This document shows positions 1 through 9,006 of a DNA stretch of 64,000 nucleotides, piece after piece; within the stretch, counting starts at the first letter, position 1, and the number at the start of each line of letters is the position of its first letter. Location: the NCBI GenBank assembly GCA_037138335.1, contig JBAXIO010000018.1, forward strand, positions 1 to 64,000, written 5' to 3'. Source of the stretch: CAIRDP01 sp037138335 (lineage in GTDB: Bacteria; Bacteroidota; Bacteroidia; Bacteroidales; FEN-979). Both the position numbers and the translations under genes were made by a program. The notes below the pieces were generated by a model. It ran no database searches. It had not been told where the DNA came from and was given only the letters and a program-made list of their open reading frames with translations.

Positions 1-31
1 AAGGTCGGTAAAATGAATCGGCACAGGGTGA

Positions 32-409
32 TCAATTTGGTCGGCATATCCAGTTTATTCTCATTGGGATGATGAATCTTTGTCGTGGCGACTTCGGAAT
101 CCTGAAGCAAAATACTATCGTGATAACTTAACAATCATTGCTAAAACTGACATCCCTGGAATTTTTGCTCAAATGCAAAAATGTAAAGAAACATTACCGG
201 ATAAAACAGGTTCAAATTATAAAAAATCACCTTTCAAACTGTGGATAGGATTGGCGAATACAAAACGAATTACTGGGCTGTTTGTATCAATGCCGGAAAA
301 GTTAAAACCATCCCCACTAAATTTACTTTTTAAAGATTTATCAGGTGATATTCCTCCGTTTGGGAAAGACAATATATTTTTTGAACTTATTGATTTTGAT
401 GCATTTTAA
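32..409 (+). CDS. C-terminal fragment of a GNAT-like acyltransferase, probably broken
   Basis: The frame is open from base 32, just after a TGA at 29-31, to a TAA at 407-409. The segment reading DDESLSWRLRNPEAKYY resembles the WRY/NP block found in the C-terminal half of GNAT-fold acyltransferases of surface polysaccharide loci, and the ending IDFDAF also fits such proteins. There is no convincing start: the first possible one is a TTG at 80, which lies inside the conserved block. Bases 12-35 in the next frame encode residues that could continue the protein, so a one-base shift near base 35 would join them. I therefore read this as the tail of a longer gene that is either cut by the window edge with a sequence error or truly decayed. 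The family assignment is tentative. Confidence 0.35.
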   Translation, partial: SIWSAYPVYSHWDDESLSWRLRNPEAKYYRDNLTIIAKTDIPGIFAQMQKCKETLPDKTGSNYKKSPFKLWIGLANTKRITGLFVSMPEKLKPSPLNLLFKDLSGDIPPFGKDNIFFELIDFDAF

Positions 410-517
410 TACTCCAAATCGCATATTAATTTTCAAATGTCATCTCATTTCCCATAGTATTTATATTTACCTTCTTTCTCTACGAAGATTTCAAACGGAG
501 GTAAATCCTTCTCTTTT

Positions 518-2143
518 CTAATTTTCTTCCTTATAAAAAGGGTCTTCCAGGTTTCGTATTGTATCAGTTGCTGGGTTCTTTGAAAAGATTTGACCTGTTA
601 TGTTATCTGTTAATAACTTGTTCTTTTTATTAACGAATGAGTGAATGTATTTTTCTGTTGTTGATAAGTATTTATGACCAAGATTTGACTTTAAATCATT
701 TAAATTCATTCCGACATTATCATATTCAAGCATTAAAGTTGTATATGTATGACGCGACATATGAAAATATACATTTTTTTTAATCTTTGCGTCCCTTGCT
801 ATCTTTTTAATAATGGATGTTATTGAATGTCTATTGGCGACAATATCCTTTTGTTGCTCATCAGTTAGTCTATTATTAGCCGGATTCCATTCACTAAATA
901 ATTTATCATTCAAGAAAGGATAAAGAAAAACAATCTTGTGATAGTTCGATAGATAATCAATGATTTCCAGAAAACACTTATATTGTTCTTTTTCAAGTTC
1001 AAAATATTCATTGTTGTATTGCTCATTCAATAATTTCATCTTTTCATCTGTTTCTTTTACTAGTTTTTCAATCGCATTATTTCTTTCATCAGGTTCATCA
1101 TTTAACAAGTCGTTTATCCAGTTTAATTTTGTATCTAATAGTTCCTGATATCCTTTTCTATTTTTGATAAAGTCATTGATTATATCTGTCATCCTTGTAT
1201 TATTCTCTTTGAATGAACTAAAAATAAGATCTATTCTGCTGTCATTTGTAAAGATATTTTGACCTATCCTAATTAATTGTGGTTCAATGATATGGAGCAG
1301 GTCAATATTTAAAGTTATAAAGACATTGGACTTGGTTTTAAATTGTAGTTTGTTAATATGAACAATTTTTTCTGTTACGAAAAAATCCGCCATTCGCAAT
1401 GTCATAATGTCGCTAATTCTTAAACCTTGTCCTAAACAACTAAAAATGAAAGCCTGTTTCACATCTTCTAATTTAAACCTTATAAAATGTTTAGTATGCT
1501 TGTCTGTTCGCCATTCAATTGGTTTGTATTCAAATAATTTCTTTAATTCTGAAATTTCTAAACTTTTTCTATCTGTATTAGAATGTTTAATTTTTTCTGC
1601 TACTTGTTTGAAAGGGTCTTTTACATAAACATATTGTTCATTACTTTTCAACATTGTTCTAATTTGTGATAAAATCACCAGAATTGTATTATTCACTCTG
1701 TTTGGAGTGATGTAGTTCGTAAAATCAATCACCAAATCAGTTGTTATCATTTCAAATGATATATCCTCCCAGTTAAATTGTTCTTTTAAGAACTTTTTGA
1801 ATAAATTTAGATGACTTGTTAATGTAATTCTTGTTTGCTGATTAAGATGTTGTTTAATCTTTTTTTCAATATGGCTAACAACAGATAAATTTTGCTTTTG
1901 ATATTCAACAAACCGATAATTGCGAACTTTTTCTTCAATGATGTTATTATACTCAATGTGGTCCGGATTTGAAGTTCTAATTCGCTGCGTTGAAGGGTTA
2001 AAATCTTTCTTTGGAACTTTAATTTTCAAGGATATTACTTTTCTTTTGTTCAGTTGAGTCAAGAGAAGCTTGATATAACCTGTTTTGGACCCTTTTTGTC
2101 CTTTCCAGATGACTTGAACATTTGATAATACATTCTTTTTCAT
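518..2143 (-). CDS. Tyrosine recombinase / site-specific integrase
   Basis: A 541-residue tyrosine recombinase that would cut and rejoin DNA at attachment sites. Residues about 8-80 look like the Bacteroidota Arm-type DNA-binding domain, about 85-185 the SAM-like core-binding domain, and about 195-505 the catalytic domain. The catalytic set is visible: Arg242 (GLRISD), a Lys near 269-271 (FKTK), His461 and Arg464 (HMSRHT), His490 (LGHKYLST) and the nucleophile Tyr499, nine residues after His490 as expected. It is longer than the usual 400 or so residues because of a charged, coiled-coil-like insertion at about 305-400 between the Lys and HxxR boxes. All catalytic residues are present, so it may be active. 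It lies in AT-rich DNA, unlike the rest of the window, with no tRNA target next to it. The start ATG is clear. Confidence 0.9.
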   Translation of the reverse strand: MKKNVLSNVQVIWKGQKGSKTGYIKLLLTQLNKRKVISLKIKVPKKDFNPSTQRIRTSNPDHIEYNNIIEEKVRNYRFVEYQKQNLSVVSHIEKKIKQHLNQQTRITLTSHLNLFKKFLKEQFNWEDISFEMITTDLVIDFTNYITPNRVNNTILVILSQIRTMLKSNEQYVYVKDPFKQVAEKIKHSNTDRKSLEISELKKLFEYKPIEWRTDKHTKHFIRFKLEDVKQAFIFSCLGQGLRISDIMTLRMADFFVTEKIVHINKLQFKTKSNVFITLNIDLLHIIEPQLIRIGQNIFTNDSRIDLIFSSFKENNTRMTDIINDFIKNRKGYQELLDTKLNWINDLLNDEPDERNNAIEKLVKETDEKMKLLNEQYNNEYFELEKEQYKCFLEIIDYLSNYHKIVFLYPFLNDKLFSEWNPANNRLTDEQQKDIVANRHSITSIIKKIARDAKIKKNVYFHMSRHTYTTLMLEYDNVGMNLNDLKSNLGHKYLSTTEKYIHSFVNKKNKLLTDNITGQIFSKNPATDTIRNLEDPFYKEEN

Positions 2144-2252
2144 TTCACCAAACCTTTGGAATGATTAAAATATCTAAATTGCTGTCGTTTTATCTGACGA
2201 ATATAAAAAAAATAAGATGAATTTGAGACGATATTTCATATTTATTTTATAT

Positions 2253-2271
2253 TTAATTGATAATCAATTAA
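2253..2271. promoter_or_regulatory. Perfect 9-bp inverted repeat between integrase and hemW
   Basis: TTAATTGAT and its exact complement ATCAATTAA are separated by one base. It sits in the AT-rich divergent gap between the integrase start (2143) and hemW (2314), near the composition boundary. It could be an operator, a recombinase core site or part of a promoter. There is no U-tract, so it is not a clear terminator. Confidence 0.4.
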
Positions 2272-2313
2272 GCTTTTTTACCACTTTCCGTATCATCCTG
2301 AAAAAATAGCAGG

Positions 2314-3447
2314 ATGGCCGGGATCTACCTGCATATCCCTTTCTGTAAAAGCAAATGCCCGTATTGCAATTTTTTTTCCGTGGCTTCCCTCGGCTCGAAA
2401 GATTTGCTGCTGGAGGCTTTGCATAAGGAGATCAACATTCAAAGTGAATACCTGGGCAGGCAAAAGATATGTACGGTTTATTTCGGAGGAGGGACGCCTT
2501 CACTTCTAGCCCCTTCCGAAACCGGTCATATCATAGAAAAGATCCATTCAGTTTTTTCAGTTGAAGAAACTGCCGAGTTCACCCTGGAAGCCAATCCCGA
2601 TGATGTCACGGCCCACAAGCTGCAGGAGTGGAGAGAAGCCGGAATAAACAGGCTCAGTATCGGAATCCAGTCCTTTGCAGATGAAGACCTGAAGTACCTG
2701 GGCCGGGTACATAACGGAGCCCAGGCTGAAGCATCCCTGCAACTTGCGCTGGATCATGGTTTTTCTAACCTGTCGGCCGATTTCATATACGGAATGCCTA
2801 CCCTTTCTGACCCTGTATTTGCCCTCAACCTGGAAAAAGCCGTTCGTCTTGGCATCCCTCACATTTCGGCCTATGCACTGACCAGGGAATCCAAAACAGC
2901 CCTGGATGTTATGATAAGGAAAAACCAGGCCGAGGGGCCCGACGAGGACAGGTCGGTATCGCAATTCCGCTTGCTGATGGAATACCTCGGTTCCAATGAT
3001 TACCAGCACTACGAGATCTCCAACTTCTGCCTTCCCGGCATGTACTCGAAACATAATTCGTCCTATTGGAAAGGTAACCATTATCTCGGCCTGGGCCCTT
3101 CGGCCCATTCCTTTAACGGTGCTTCAAGGCAATGGAACCTCAGCGGAATAAGCCGGTATGCCGCTCTTATTCAAGCTGGCAGGCCCCATTTTGAAAATGA
3201 ATTTCTTTCGCCCGCCCAGAAATACAACGAGTATGTGATGGTCTCCGTAAGGACGATGTGGGGGACCAGTATTGCACATATCAGGAAAGAATTCGGCACA
3301 GGCCCTGAACAATATTTCAGAAACCAGGCCTTGAAATTCCTTGCCGGCGGAGACATCCTGGAACGGGAAGGAATTTTTACTTTAAGCGATAAAGGAAAAC
3401 TGTTTGCCGATAAAATCAGTTCAGCCCTTTTTCTGGATATTGATTAA
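2314..3447 (+). CDS. hemW: Radical SAM heme chaperone HemW
   Basis: HemW binds heme and a [4Fe-4S] cluster and is thought to insert heme into respiratory enzymes; it is often misannotated as oxygen-independent coproporphyrinogen oxidase. The radical SAM motif is at residues 11-18, CKSKCPYC followed by N-F: CxxxCxxCxF, the HemW form, rather than the CxxxCxxCxC of true HemN. The YFGGGTPS block at about 55 and SIGIQSF at about 125 are typical of the family. At 377 residues it has the normal HemW length, without the HemN N-terminal extension. The ATG at 2314 gives the family N-terminus MAGIYLHIPFC. It is the first gene after the AT-rich island. A heme chaperone fits a genome with this many cytochromes. 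Confidence 0.9.
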   Translation: MAGIYLHIPFCKSKCPYCNFFSVASLGSKDLLLEALHKEINIQSEYLGRQKICTVYFGGGTPSLLAPSETGHIIEKIHSVFSVEETAEFTLEANPDDVTAHKLQEWREAGINRLSIGIQSFADEDLKYLGRVHNGAQAEASLQLALDHGFSNLSADFIYGMPTLSDPVFALNLEKAVRLGIPHISAYALTRESKTALDVMIRKNQAEGPDEDRSVSQFRLLMEYLGSNDYQHYEISNFCLPGMYSKHNSSYWKGNHYLGLGPSAHSFNGASRQWNLSGISRYAALIQAGRPHFENEFLSPAQKYNEYVMVSVRTMWGTSIAHIRKEFGTGPEQYFRNQALKFLAGGDILEREGIFTLSDKGKLFADKISSALFLDID

Positions 3448-3473
3448 TATTGCTGTTCGTAAAACTCCCTTCC

Positions 3474-6062
3474 ATGAAAAAAATTTATACGCTAATTTTT
3501 GCCTTTGCTCTGATCTTTTCCAATCTTACTGCCGTAAAAGCAGGGAATTTCATCAGCCCTGAGGAATTTTTCGGTTTCAAACCGGGAACCGACCGCAAAC
3601 TCTTTAATTATGAGAAACTGATCGATTACCTGAAACTGCTGGAACAATCCTGCCCCCGCGTAAAACTGGCGCAGATCGGCAAATCCCCCATGGGGAAACC
3701 TATGTATGTTGTGTGCATCTCATCCGCCGACAACATTGCAAATCTTGATAAACTGAAGGAGATCAACCGCCAGCTGGCCCTTAACCCGGATCTTTCCGGG
3801 GAAGCGATAGCGAAAATGTCGGCAGAAGGAAAAGTCTTTGTTCTGGCTACCCTGTCGATGCATTCCAACGAGGTGGCTCCTTCACAGTCGCTGCCGTTGA
3901 TTGCCTGGGACCTGGCCACTACAAACGATCCCGGGAAGCTGAAGTCACTGAACGAGGTGGTATATATGGCCGTTCCCTGTCATAACCCCGATGGAATGGA
4001 TATGGTTGTGGAGAATTACCTGAAATACCTCGGGACTGAATTTGAAGGATGTACCCTTCCCAGGGTATACCATAAATATGCAGGCCATGACAACAACCGC
4101 GATTTTATCTCCCTTACCCAGGAAGATACCCGGGCTATCGACGGTTTATACAGCAAGGATTGGTTCCCGCAGGTGATGGTCGAAAAACACCAGATGGGTT
4201 CCGAAGGGGTGAGGTATTTCATCCCCCCTCCGCATGACCCCATCGCCGAAAACGTAGATGCCGGCATCTGGAACTGGATAGGCGTATTCGGTTCCAATCT
4301 CATGAATGATATGACTGCGGATGGCCTTAAGGGAATAAGCCAGAATTATCTCTTTGATGACTACTGGCCGGGTTCAACCGAAACCTGTATCTGGAAAAAT
4401 GTGATCGGGTTCCTTACCGAAGCTGCAAGTGTGCATGTTGCAAGCCCCATCTATTGCGAAGAAAATGAACTGGAGACCGGGGGCAAAGGGCTTTCTGAAT
4501 ACAAGAAAAGCATCAACTTCCCCGAACCCTGGAAAGGGGGCTGGTGGAGGCTTGGCGATATCGTCAACCTTGAAACCTCTTCTACCTACTCCATACTGAA
4601 AACTGCAGCTGCAAACAGGGCAGCAATCCTTCAGTTCCGGAATTTCATGTGCAGGAACGAGGTTAAAAAAGGCATGACCGTGGCGCCATATTATTATATT
4701 ATGCCTGCTTCCCAGCACGACCGGAGTGAACTGGTTGCCCTTGTAAACCTGCTTATGGAGCACGGAATATCAACATACCTCCTGCAGGATAACATCCTTA
4801 TTAACGGCCAGTCCGTCGCGAAAGGGAGCATCGTGGTGCCGCTTGCACAGCCTTTCCGCTCCCTTATCAAGGAGATCCTTGAAAAGCAGAAATATCCCGT
4901 GCGCCATTATACCCCCGATGGGGAAGTTATGAAACCCTACGATATTGCCAGCTGGTCGCTGCCCCTTCACCGGGGAGTGAATTGTTTTGAGGTCGATTCC
5001 CTTATCCCCGATCTCGCATCCCGGATAAAGCTTATCAATGAACCGTTCAGGCTAAGCAGCCCCATGCCGGAGAACTATGCTGCAGCATGCTTCCCCGCCG
5101 GGAATAATGAAAGTTTTAAAGCGGTCTTCATGGCCAGGTCAGCAGGCCTCGAAGTAACCCGCAATGCAAAGGGTGACTTTTTTATCAAACGCGACGGGGG
5201 AAAGACCCCAAAACTCGACAGCCTGGTTAAGCTGATGGGGGTTTCTCCCCAGTTCCTTTCCACCGGTTCTGATATCCCTTCAAAACAGGTAAAAATTGCC
5301 AGGATTGCCCTTGTTGAAACATTTATGCATGATATGGATGCAGGCTGGACCCGGTTTGTTTTCGATATATATGGCGTACCATTTAAGGTATTGCGTCCCG
5401 GGGAATTTGAAAAAACCGATTTCACCAGGGACTTCGACCTTGTGATATTCCCCGATAATGAGAAATCCATTCTCATGGAAGGGAAAAATGAATCTGACGG
5501 CCAAACCTATCCTACATCTTACCCTCCTGAATTCACCAAAGGCATTGGTAAGAAAGGGATGGCCAGGCTCATCGACTTCTTTAACCAGGGCGGGAGGATC
5601 CTTTCCTGGGGGAGTTCAACAGAACTGTTTACCGGCCTGCTGAGTACAAAAGCAAGTGATTCAGGCAGGGAATTCCGCCTGCCGGTAAGGGACATCTCCA
5701 AACGCCTTGCAAAAGATGGCCTGTTCTGCCCGGGCTCCTTTGTCAGCATGGACCTGGTGACCGATAATCCCATCACCCTGGGGATGCCTGCCACCACCGG
5801 CATTTTCTTCCGCGGGGAACCTGTGTTTTCAACATCCATTCCCGCTTTTGATATGGACCGCAGGGTGATCGGGAAATTCCCTGAAGACAATATCCTGTTA
5901 AGCGGTTACTGCGAAAAACCCGAAAAAATCGCCGACAAATCGGTGATGGTATGGTTGAAAAAAGGGAAAGGCGAATTAGTGCTTTACGGGTTTAGCCCCC
6001 AGTTCAGGGCTTCGACCCAGGCTACCTACAAATTGCTGTTCAACCCGCTTCTGATGCCCTAG
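3474..6062 (+). CDS. Secreted M14-family zinc carboxypeptidase-like protein
   Basis: The ATG at 3474 is preferred over an upstream TTG because it starts a clean signal peptide (MKKIYTLIFAFALIFSNLTAVKA). The mature protein begins with an M14 metallopeptidase domain at about residues 45-400. HSNE at 130-133 supplies the first two zinc ligands, NPDG follows at about 171, NNRDF resembles the substrate-binding Asn-Arg, EKHQMG is a candidate for the third zinc His, and FLTEAAS for the catalytic Glu. The second half (about 400-862) has no recognisable catalytic motif; such tails in Bacteroidota M14 peptidases look like glutamine-amidotransferase-like or beta domains. Expected role: periplasmic or outer-surface peptide digestion. 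It lies 26 bases after hemW on the same strand and ends 14 bases before a convergent gene. Confidence 0.8.
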   Translation: MKKIYTLIFAFALIFSNLTAVKAGNFISPEEFFGFKPGTDRKLFNYEKLIDYLKLLEQSCPRVKLAQIGKSPMGKPMYVVCISSADNIANLDKLKEINRQLALNPDLSGEAIAKMSAEGKVFVLATLSMHSNEVAPSQSLPLIAWDLATTNDPGKLKSLNEVVYMAVPCHNPDGMDMVVENYLKYLGTEFEGCTLPRVYHKYAGHDNNRDFISLTQEDTRAIDGLYSKDWFPQVMVEKHQMGSEGVRYFIPPPHDPIAENVDAGIWNWIGVFGSNLMNDMTADGLKGISQNYLFDDYWPGSTETCIWKNVIGFLTEAASVHVASPIYCEENELETGGKGLSEYKKSINFPEPWKGGWWRLGDIVNLETSSTYSILKTAAANRAAILQFRNFMCRNEVKKGMTVAPYYYIMPASQHDRSELVALVNLLMEHGISTYLLQDNILINGQSVAKGSIVVPLAQPFRSLIKEILEKQKYPVRHYTPDGEVMKPYDIASWSLPLHRGVNCFEVDSLIPDLASRIKLINEPFRLSSPMPENYAAACFPAGNNESFKAVFMARSAGLEVTRNAKGDFFIKRDGGKTPKLDSLVKLMGVSPQFLSTGSDIPSKQVKIARIALVETFMHDMDAGWTRFVFDIYGVPFKVLRPGEFEKTDFTRDFDLVIFPDNEKSILMEGKNESDGQTYPTSYPPEFTKGIGKKGMARLIDFFNQGGRILSWGSSTELFTGLLSTKASDSGREFRLPVRDISKRLAKDGLFCPGSFVSMDLVTDNPITLGMPATTGIFFRGEPVFSTSIPAFDMDRRVIGKFPEDNILLSGYCEKPEKIADKSVMVWLKKGKGELVLYGFSPQFRASTQATYKLLFNPLLMP

Positions 6063-6076
6063 GCTGCAAAGCAAAA

Positions 6077-6985
6077 TTAATTTGTAAGCCTGAGCATGGT
6101 GCCCAGGGGAAGTTTTCTTGAACTCCTGTCGGGGAAAAAGAGCTCGGCCGTTTCAGTGTTAATGCCAGTTTTAAACTGTGTCCTCACCAGGTTCTCGGCT
6201 ATCAGGGCAGAGAAACCCATGGAATACAGGCTGAAGATCATAAAACTGCCGGTTGGCATAAGAATTTCGCTGCAATACGATATCATCTCGTCAATACTGT
6301 CCTGCAACATCCATTTTTCGCCTTCCGGGCCCCGACCGTATGCAGGAGGGTCAAGGATTATCCCGTTGTATTTATTCCCTCTTTTTGCTTCCCTGCGGAT
6401 GAATTTCAAGGCATCTTCGGCAACCCAGCGGATCCCGTCGAATTTCGACAGATCCATGATCTCTTTTGCCCAGGTCAGGGTGGGTTTTGAGGAATCGACA
6501 TGGACCACATCGGCTCCGGCTGCTTTGGCTGCAAGCGAAGCGCCGCCGGTATATGCGAAAAGATTAAGTACCCTGAAGTCCTGCCCGCGTGCCTGCCCGG
6601 AAATGAAATCATAAATAAATTCCCAGTTTACCGCCTGCTCGGGGAAAACCCCAATATGCCCGAAGGACGTCAGGCCAAGGCGGAACCTGAGGTTCATGCC
6701 ATTGTAATTAAAAGCTATCACCCATTGATCGGGCATCTTTTTATATTTGACCCACTCCCCTTTTTCAGGGTTCTCAGATCTTGCCTGGTCCATTCCTTTC
6801 TGCCTCCGGTACCTGGCATGGGCGGTCGTTTCCCACTCGCTTTCAGGCAGGGCTTTTTTCCATACGGCCTGGGGCTCGGGACGGGCCAGTATGAATTGCC
6901 CGAACCTCTCCAGTTTTTCCAGTCCGCCGGTATCTATCAGTTCGTAATCCTTCCAGGAATGTGGGGTGAGAAATTCCATGATCAT
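6077..6985 (-). CDS. Class I SAM-dependent RNA methyltransferase (RlmI/RlmK-like)
   Basis: A 302-residue methyltransferase with a Rossmann SAM-binding motif NLFAYTGGASLAAKAAGA at about 140-157, an acidic strand end VHVDSS, and the DPPAYGRGP motif at about 213-221. DPP(A/Y) is characteristic of the RlmI/RlmK type that methylate 23S rRNA bases. The N-terminal 60 or so residues lack a PUA domain, so it is not a standard RlmI. Its ATG overlaps the stop of the preceding yqeY-like gene as ATGA, indicating translational coupling. A second in-frame ATG at 6979 is possible. It is the last gene of the nrfH-nrfA-yqeY set. The exact target nucleotide is unknown. Confidence 0.75.
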   Translation of the reverse strand: MIMEFLTPHSWKDYELIDTGGLEKLERFGQFILARPEPQAVWKKALPESEWETTAHARYRRQKGMDQARSENPEKGEWVKYKKMPDQWVIAFNYNGMNLRFRLGLTSFGHIGVFPEQAVNWEFIYDFISGQARGQDFRVLNLFAYTGGASLAAKAAGADVVHVDSSKPTLTWAKEIMDLSKFDGIRWVAEDALKFIRREAKRGNKYNGIILDPPAYGRGPEGEKWMLQDSIDEMISYCSEILMPTGSFMIFSLYSMGFSALIAENLVRTQFKTGINTETAELFFPDRSSRKLPLGTMLRLTN

Positions 6986-7434
6986 CCGCCGAGCAGGCGT
7001 TTTACGATTTCCGAGATCATCTTGTTATCGGCCCTTCCGGCAAATTCCTTACCCGCCATACCCATCACTTTGCCCATGTCTTTCATCGAAGCGGCCCCGG
7101 CCTGGGTAATGATCTGTCTGATCTTTTCTTCAACCTCATCCTGGCTGAGCTGCTGCGGCAGGTATGCTTCAATGATTGAGGCTTCGAAGATTTCCTTTTT
7201 TGCAAGGTCCTCCCGTTTCCCGGCCGTATAAACTTCAGCCGATTCCTTCCTTTGCTTTACCAGTTTCTGCAGGATCCTCAATTCGGCCGCCTCATCCATG
7301 GCCCCTGTCCCGCTTTCCTTTGATTTCTCAAGCAGAATTGCTGCCTTAACAGCACGGACAGCTTCCAGCTTTTCAGGTTCCCTGGCAAGCATGGCTGCCT
7401 TGATGTCGCTGTTGATCTTTTCTTCCAAACTCAT
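6982..7434 (-). CDS. GatB/YqeY domain-containing protein
   Basis: About 150 residues and almost entirely the YqeY domain, related to the tail domain of the GatB subunit of Glu-tRNA(Gln) amidotransferase. Visible family segments are LEAVRAVKAAILLEKSK near the start, EIFEASIIEAYLPQQLS in the middle and KDMGKVMG near the end. The ATG at 7434 comes directly after the nrfA stop (7437); a TTG at 7440 is less likely. The biochemical role is not well established in the family, though a link to tRNA metabolism is usual. Here it is coupled to the downstream methyltransferase and probably rides in the nrf transcript. Since a glnS is present in this window, an amidotransferase role is not needed for Gln-tRNA. 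Confidence 0.85.
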   Translation of the reverse strand: MSLEEKINSDIKAAMLAREPEKLEAVRAVKAAILLEKSKESGTGAMDEAAELRILQKLVKQRKESAEVYTAGKREDLAKKEIFEASIIEAYLPQQLSQDEVEEKIRQIITQAGAASMKDMGKVMGMAGKEFAGRADNKMISEIVKRLLGG

Positions 7435-7436
7435 AA

Positions 7437-8957
7437 TCAATCCTTTTCGTTTTCGGGCTTAACCCATTTGTTTTCTCGTTCTTTTGCCTGCTTCTCCCAA
7501 ACAGGGATGACAGTTTTAATGAATTCCTGCTTTTCATTGTATAAAGCATCCATCTGCAAACCTATGAATTTTTGAGCTTTCTCTTTTGTTGCAATATCGG
7601 GATACGATATCTCAGAATTTTTACCATATTTATATAGTATCCTTGTCAGCTCTATCCTGGCCTCCTTGGCTTCATTGATAGCCAGGCCTGTGATCCTCGA
7701 AACTTCAACGGGTGAATGGAATGAAGCTCCGTGGCTTGCCGCAGAATAATCCCAGTACCATTGCGCGTTCCTGATATGCTTCAACCCGGCTTCCATTTCC
7801 TTGTCATTGGCACCTGCATCCCAGGCAGCTTTTGCCTCGATATGGGCCTTGACGAGTTCAACCTCGGCCATGTCCCTGATCTGTTTTACCTTGTCCTGCC
7901 GTTCATATACATTATCCCTCAGGGTTTTTTCGCTTTCCCTGTGGCATACCTGGCAGGTATTCGAAATATTTGCCAGCGGACTGGTGATCTTATGGCTTGT
8001 GAACTTCTGCCCGCCTTCCTTGATATACGGCATATGGCAGTCGGCACACGCCACACCCCGTTCTGCATGGATCCCGGTGAGATAGATCTCGTAATCGGGA
8101 TGCTGGGCCTTTAGCATGGGGGCCCTGCTGAGCTGGTGGGTGAAATCCGAAAAACCGGTTTCATTATAATACTTCAGGGCCGAATCGGCAGAGGTTCCGT
8201 ATTTCCACGGGAAAGTCAGGTATGCTACATCAGGTGCATCGGGCCTGTGCTTATCGAAATAATATTCAACATGGCATTGCGCACAAACCAGCGAACGCAT
8301 CTCCTGGTGGGTCGCCTTGCTGATGTCTTTGCCCATAGCTTTAAACGCTTCGATCAAAGCCGGCCTGGTTATCCTCAGGTCCATGGTCCCGGGGTCATGG
8401 CAATCAGCACAACCTATATAATTGACGATCTCGTTTCCTTTGGATGCCCACTTCCCTTTGTAAAACTCCTTTGGGCCCGTCTTTTCCATCAAACGCGGCA
8501 CATCCGGGCTTTTGCATGTCCAGCATGTAGCCGGCTGGGGACCATCATCCGGCCCTTTAGGGGCGCCGGTCCTCAGGGTGTTCCTGATGTCGGTGATTGC
8601 ATAATAATGCCCCCGTCCCTGGCTGTAATCTTTTGAAAAAGCATAACCGGCCCAAAGGACTACCATGCGGGGATCCCTTGCAAGCATGTCGATGAACACA
8701 CTGCCATTGTATTTGCTGGCAAAACCGGTATCGGCTGTTTGAATATAACTCTGGTATTCCCTGGGGAAATTTTCTCCCCATAGCGAATTCCTCGGCTCAT
8801 ACTCGTCAAGCTTAATTTTTGGCTTATACACGTATTCCGATTCGGCCTTGCGCTGTGTAATGGAAGAAGCCAGCAGTCCGAGTAAAAATACGATGAGCAT
8901 CGTGGCAAAAAACAGCAACCAGTTTTTCCAGGGTTTTCTTTTTGGAACAGTTTCCAT
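7437..8957 (-). CDS. nrfA: Ammonia-forming cytochrome c nitrite reductase, catalytic subunit
   Basis: NrfA reduces nitrite to ammonium with six electrons in the periplasm (EC 1.7.2.2). The 506-residue protein has one N-terminal membrane or signal segment (LLFFATMLIVFLLGLLASSI) and five heme-binding motifs in the canonical order: CWTCK, the lysine-ligated active-site heme, then CADCH, CAQCH, CADCH and CQVCH. The CxxCK site is diagnostic of NrfA. The segment HAERGVACADCHMPY also matches the family. nrfH lies 49 bases upstream on the same strand, giving the NrfHA type of complex found in Bacteroidota and delta-proteobacteria. The CxxCK heme normally needs a dedicated or adapted heme lyase, which is not encoded in this window. 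Confidence 0.95.
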   Translation of the reverse strand: METVPKRKPWKNWLLFFATMLIVFLLGLLASSITQRKAESEYVYKPKIKLDEYEPRNSLWGENFPREYQSYIQTADTGFASKYNGSVFIDMLARDPRMVVLWAGYAFSKDYSQGRGHYYAITDIRNTLRTGAPKGPDDGPQPATCWTCKSPDVPRLMEKTGPKEFYKGKWASKGNEIVNYIGCADCHDPGTMDLRITRPALIEAFKAMGKDISKATHQEMRSLVCAQCHVEYYFDKHRPDAPDVAYLTFPWKYGTSADSALKYYNETGFSDFTHQLSRAPMLKAQHPDYEIYLTGIHAERGVACADCHMPYIKEGGQKFTSHKITSPLANISNTCQVCHRESEKTLRDNVYERQDKVKQIRDMAEVELVKAHIEAKAAWDAGANDKEMEAGLKHIRNAQWYWDYSAASHGASFHSPVEVSRITGLAINEAKEARIELTRILYKYGKNSEISYPDIATKEKAQKFIGLQMDALYNEKQEFIKTVIPVWEKQAKERENKWVKPENEKD

Positions 8958-9006
8958 ATGCTTTTAACTATTGGTTTATTTCTTTTTTCTGATGGCGGAT
9001 GGCATC

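Noticed and set aside
6500..7231. Plus-strand open frame of 243 codons opposite the methyltransferase and yqeY genes
   Set aside because: It spans two real minus-strand genes and shows no domain, signal or start context.
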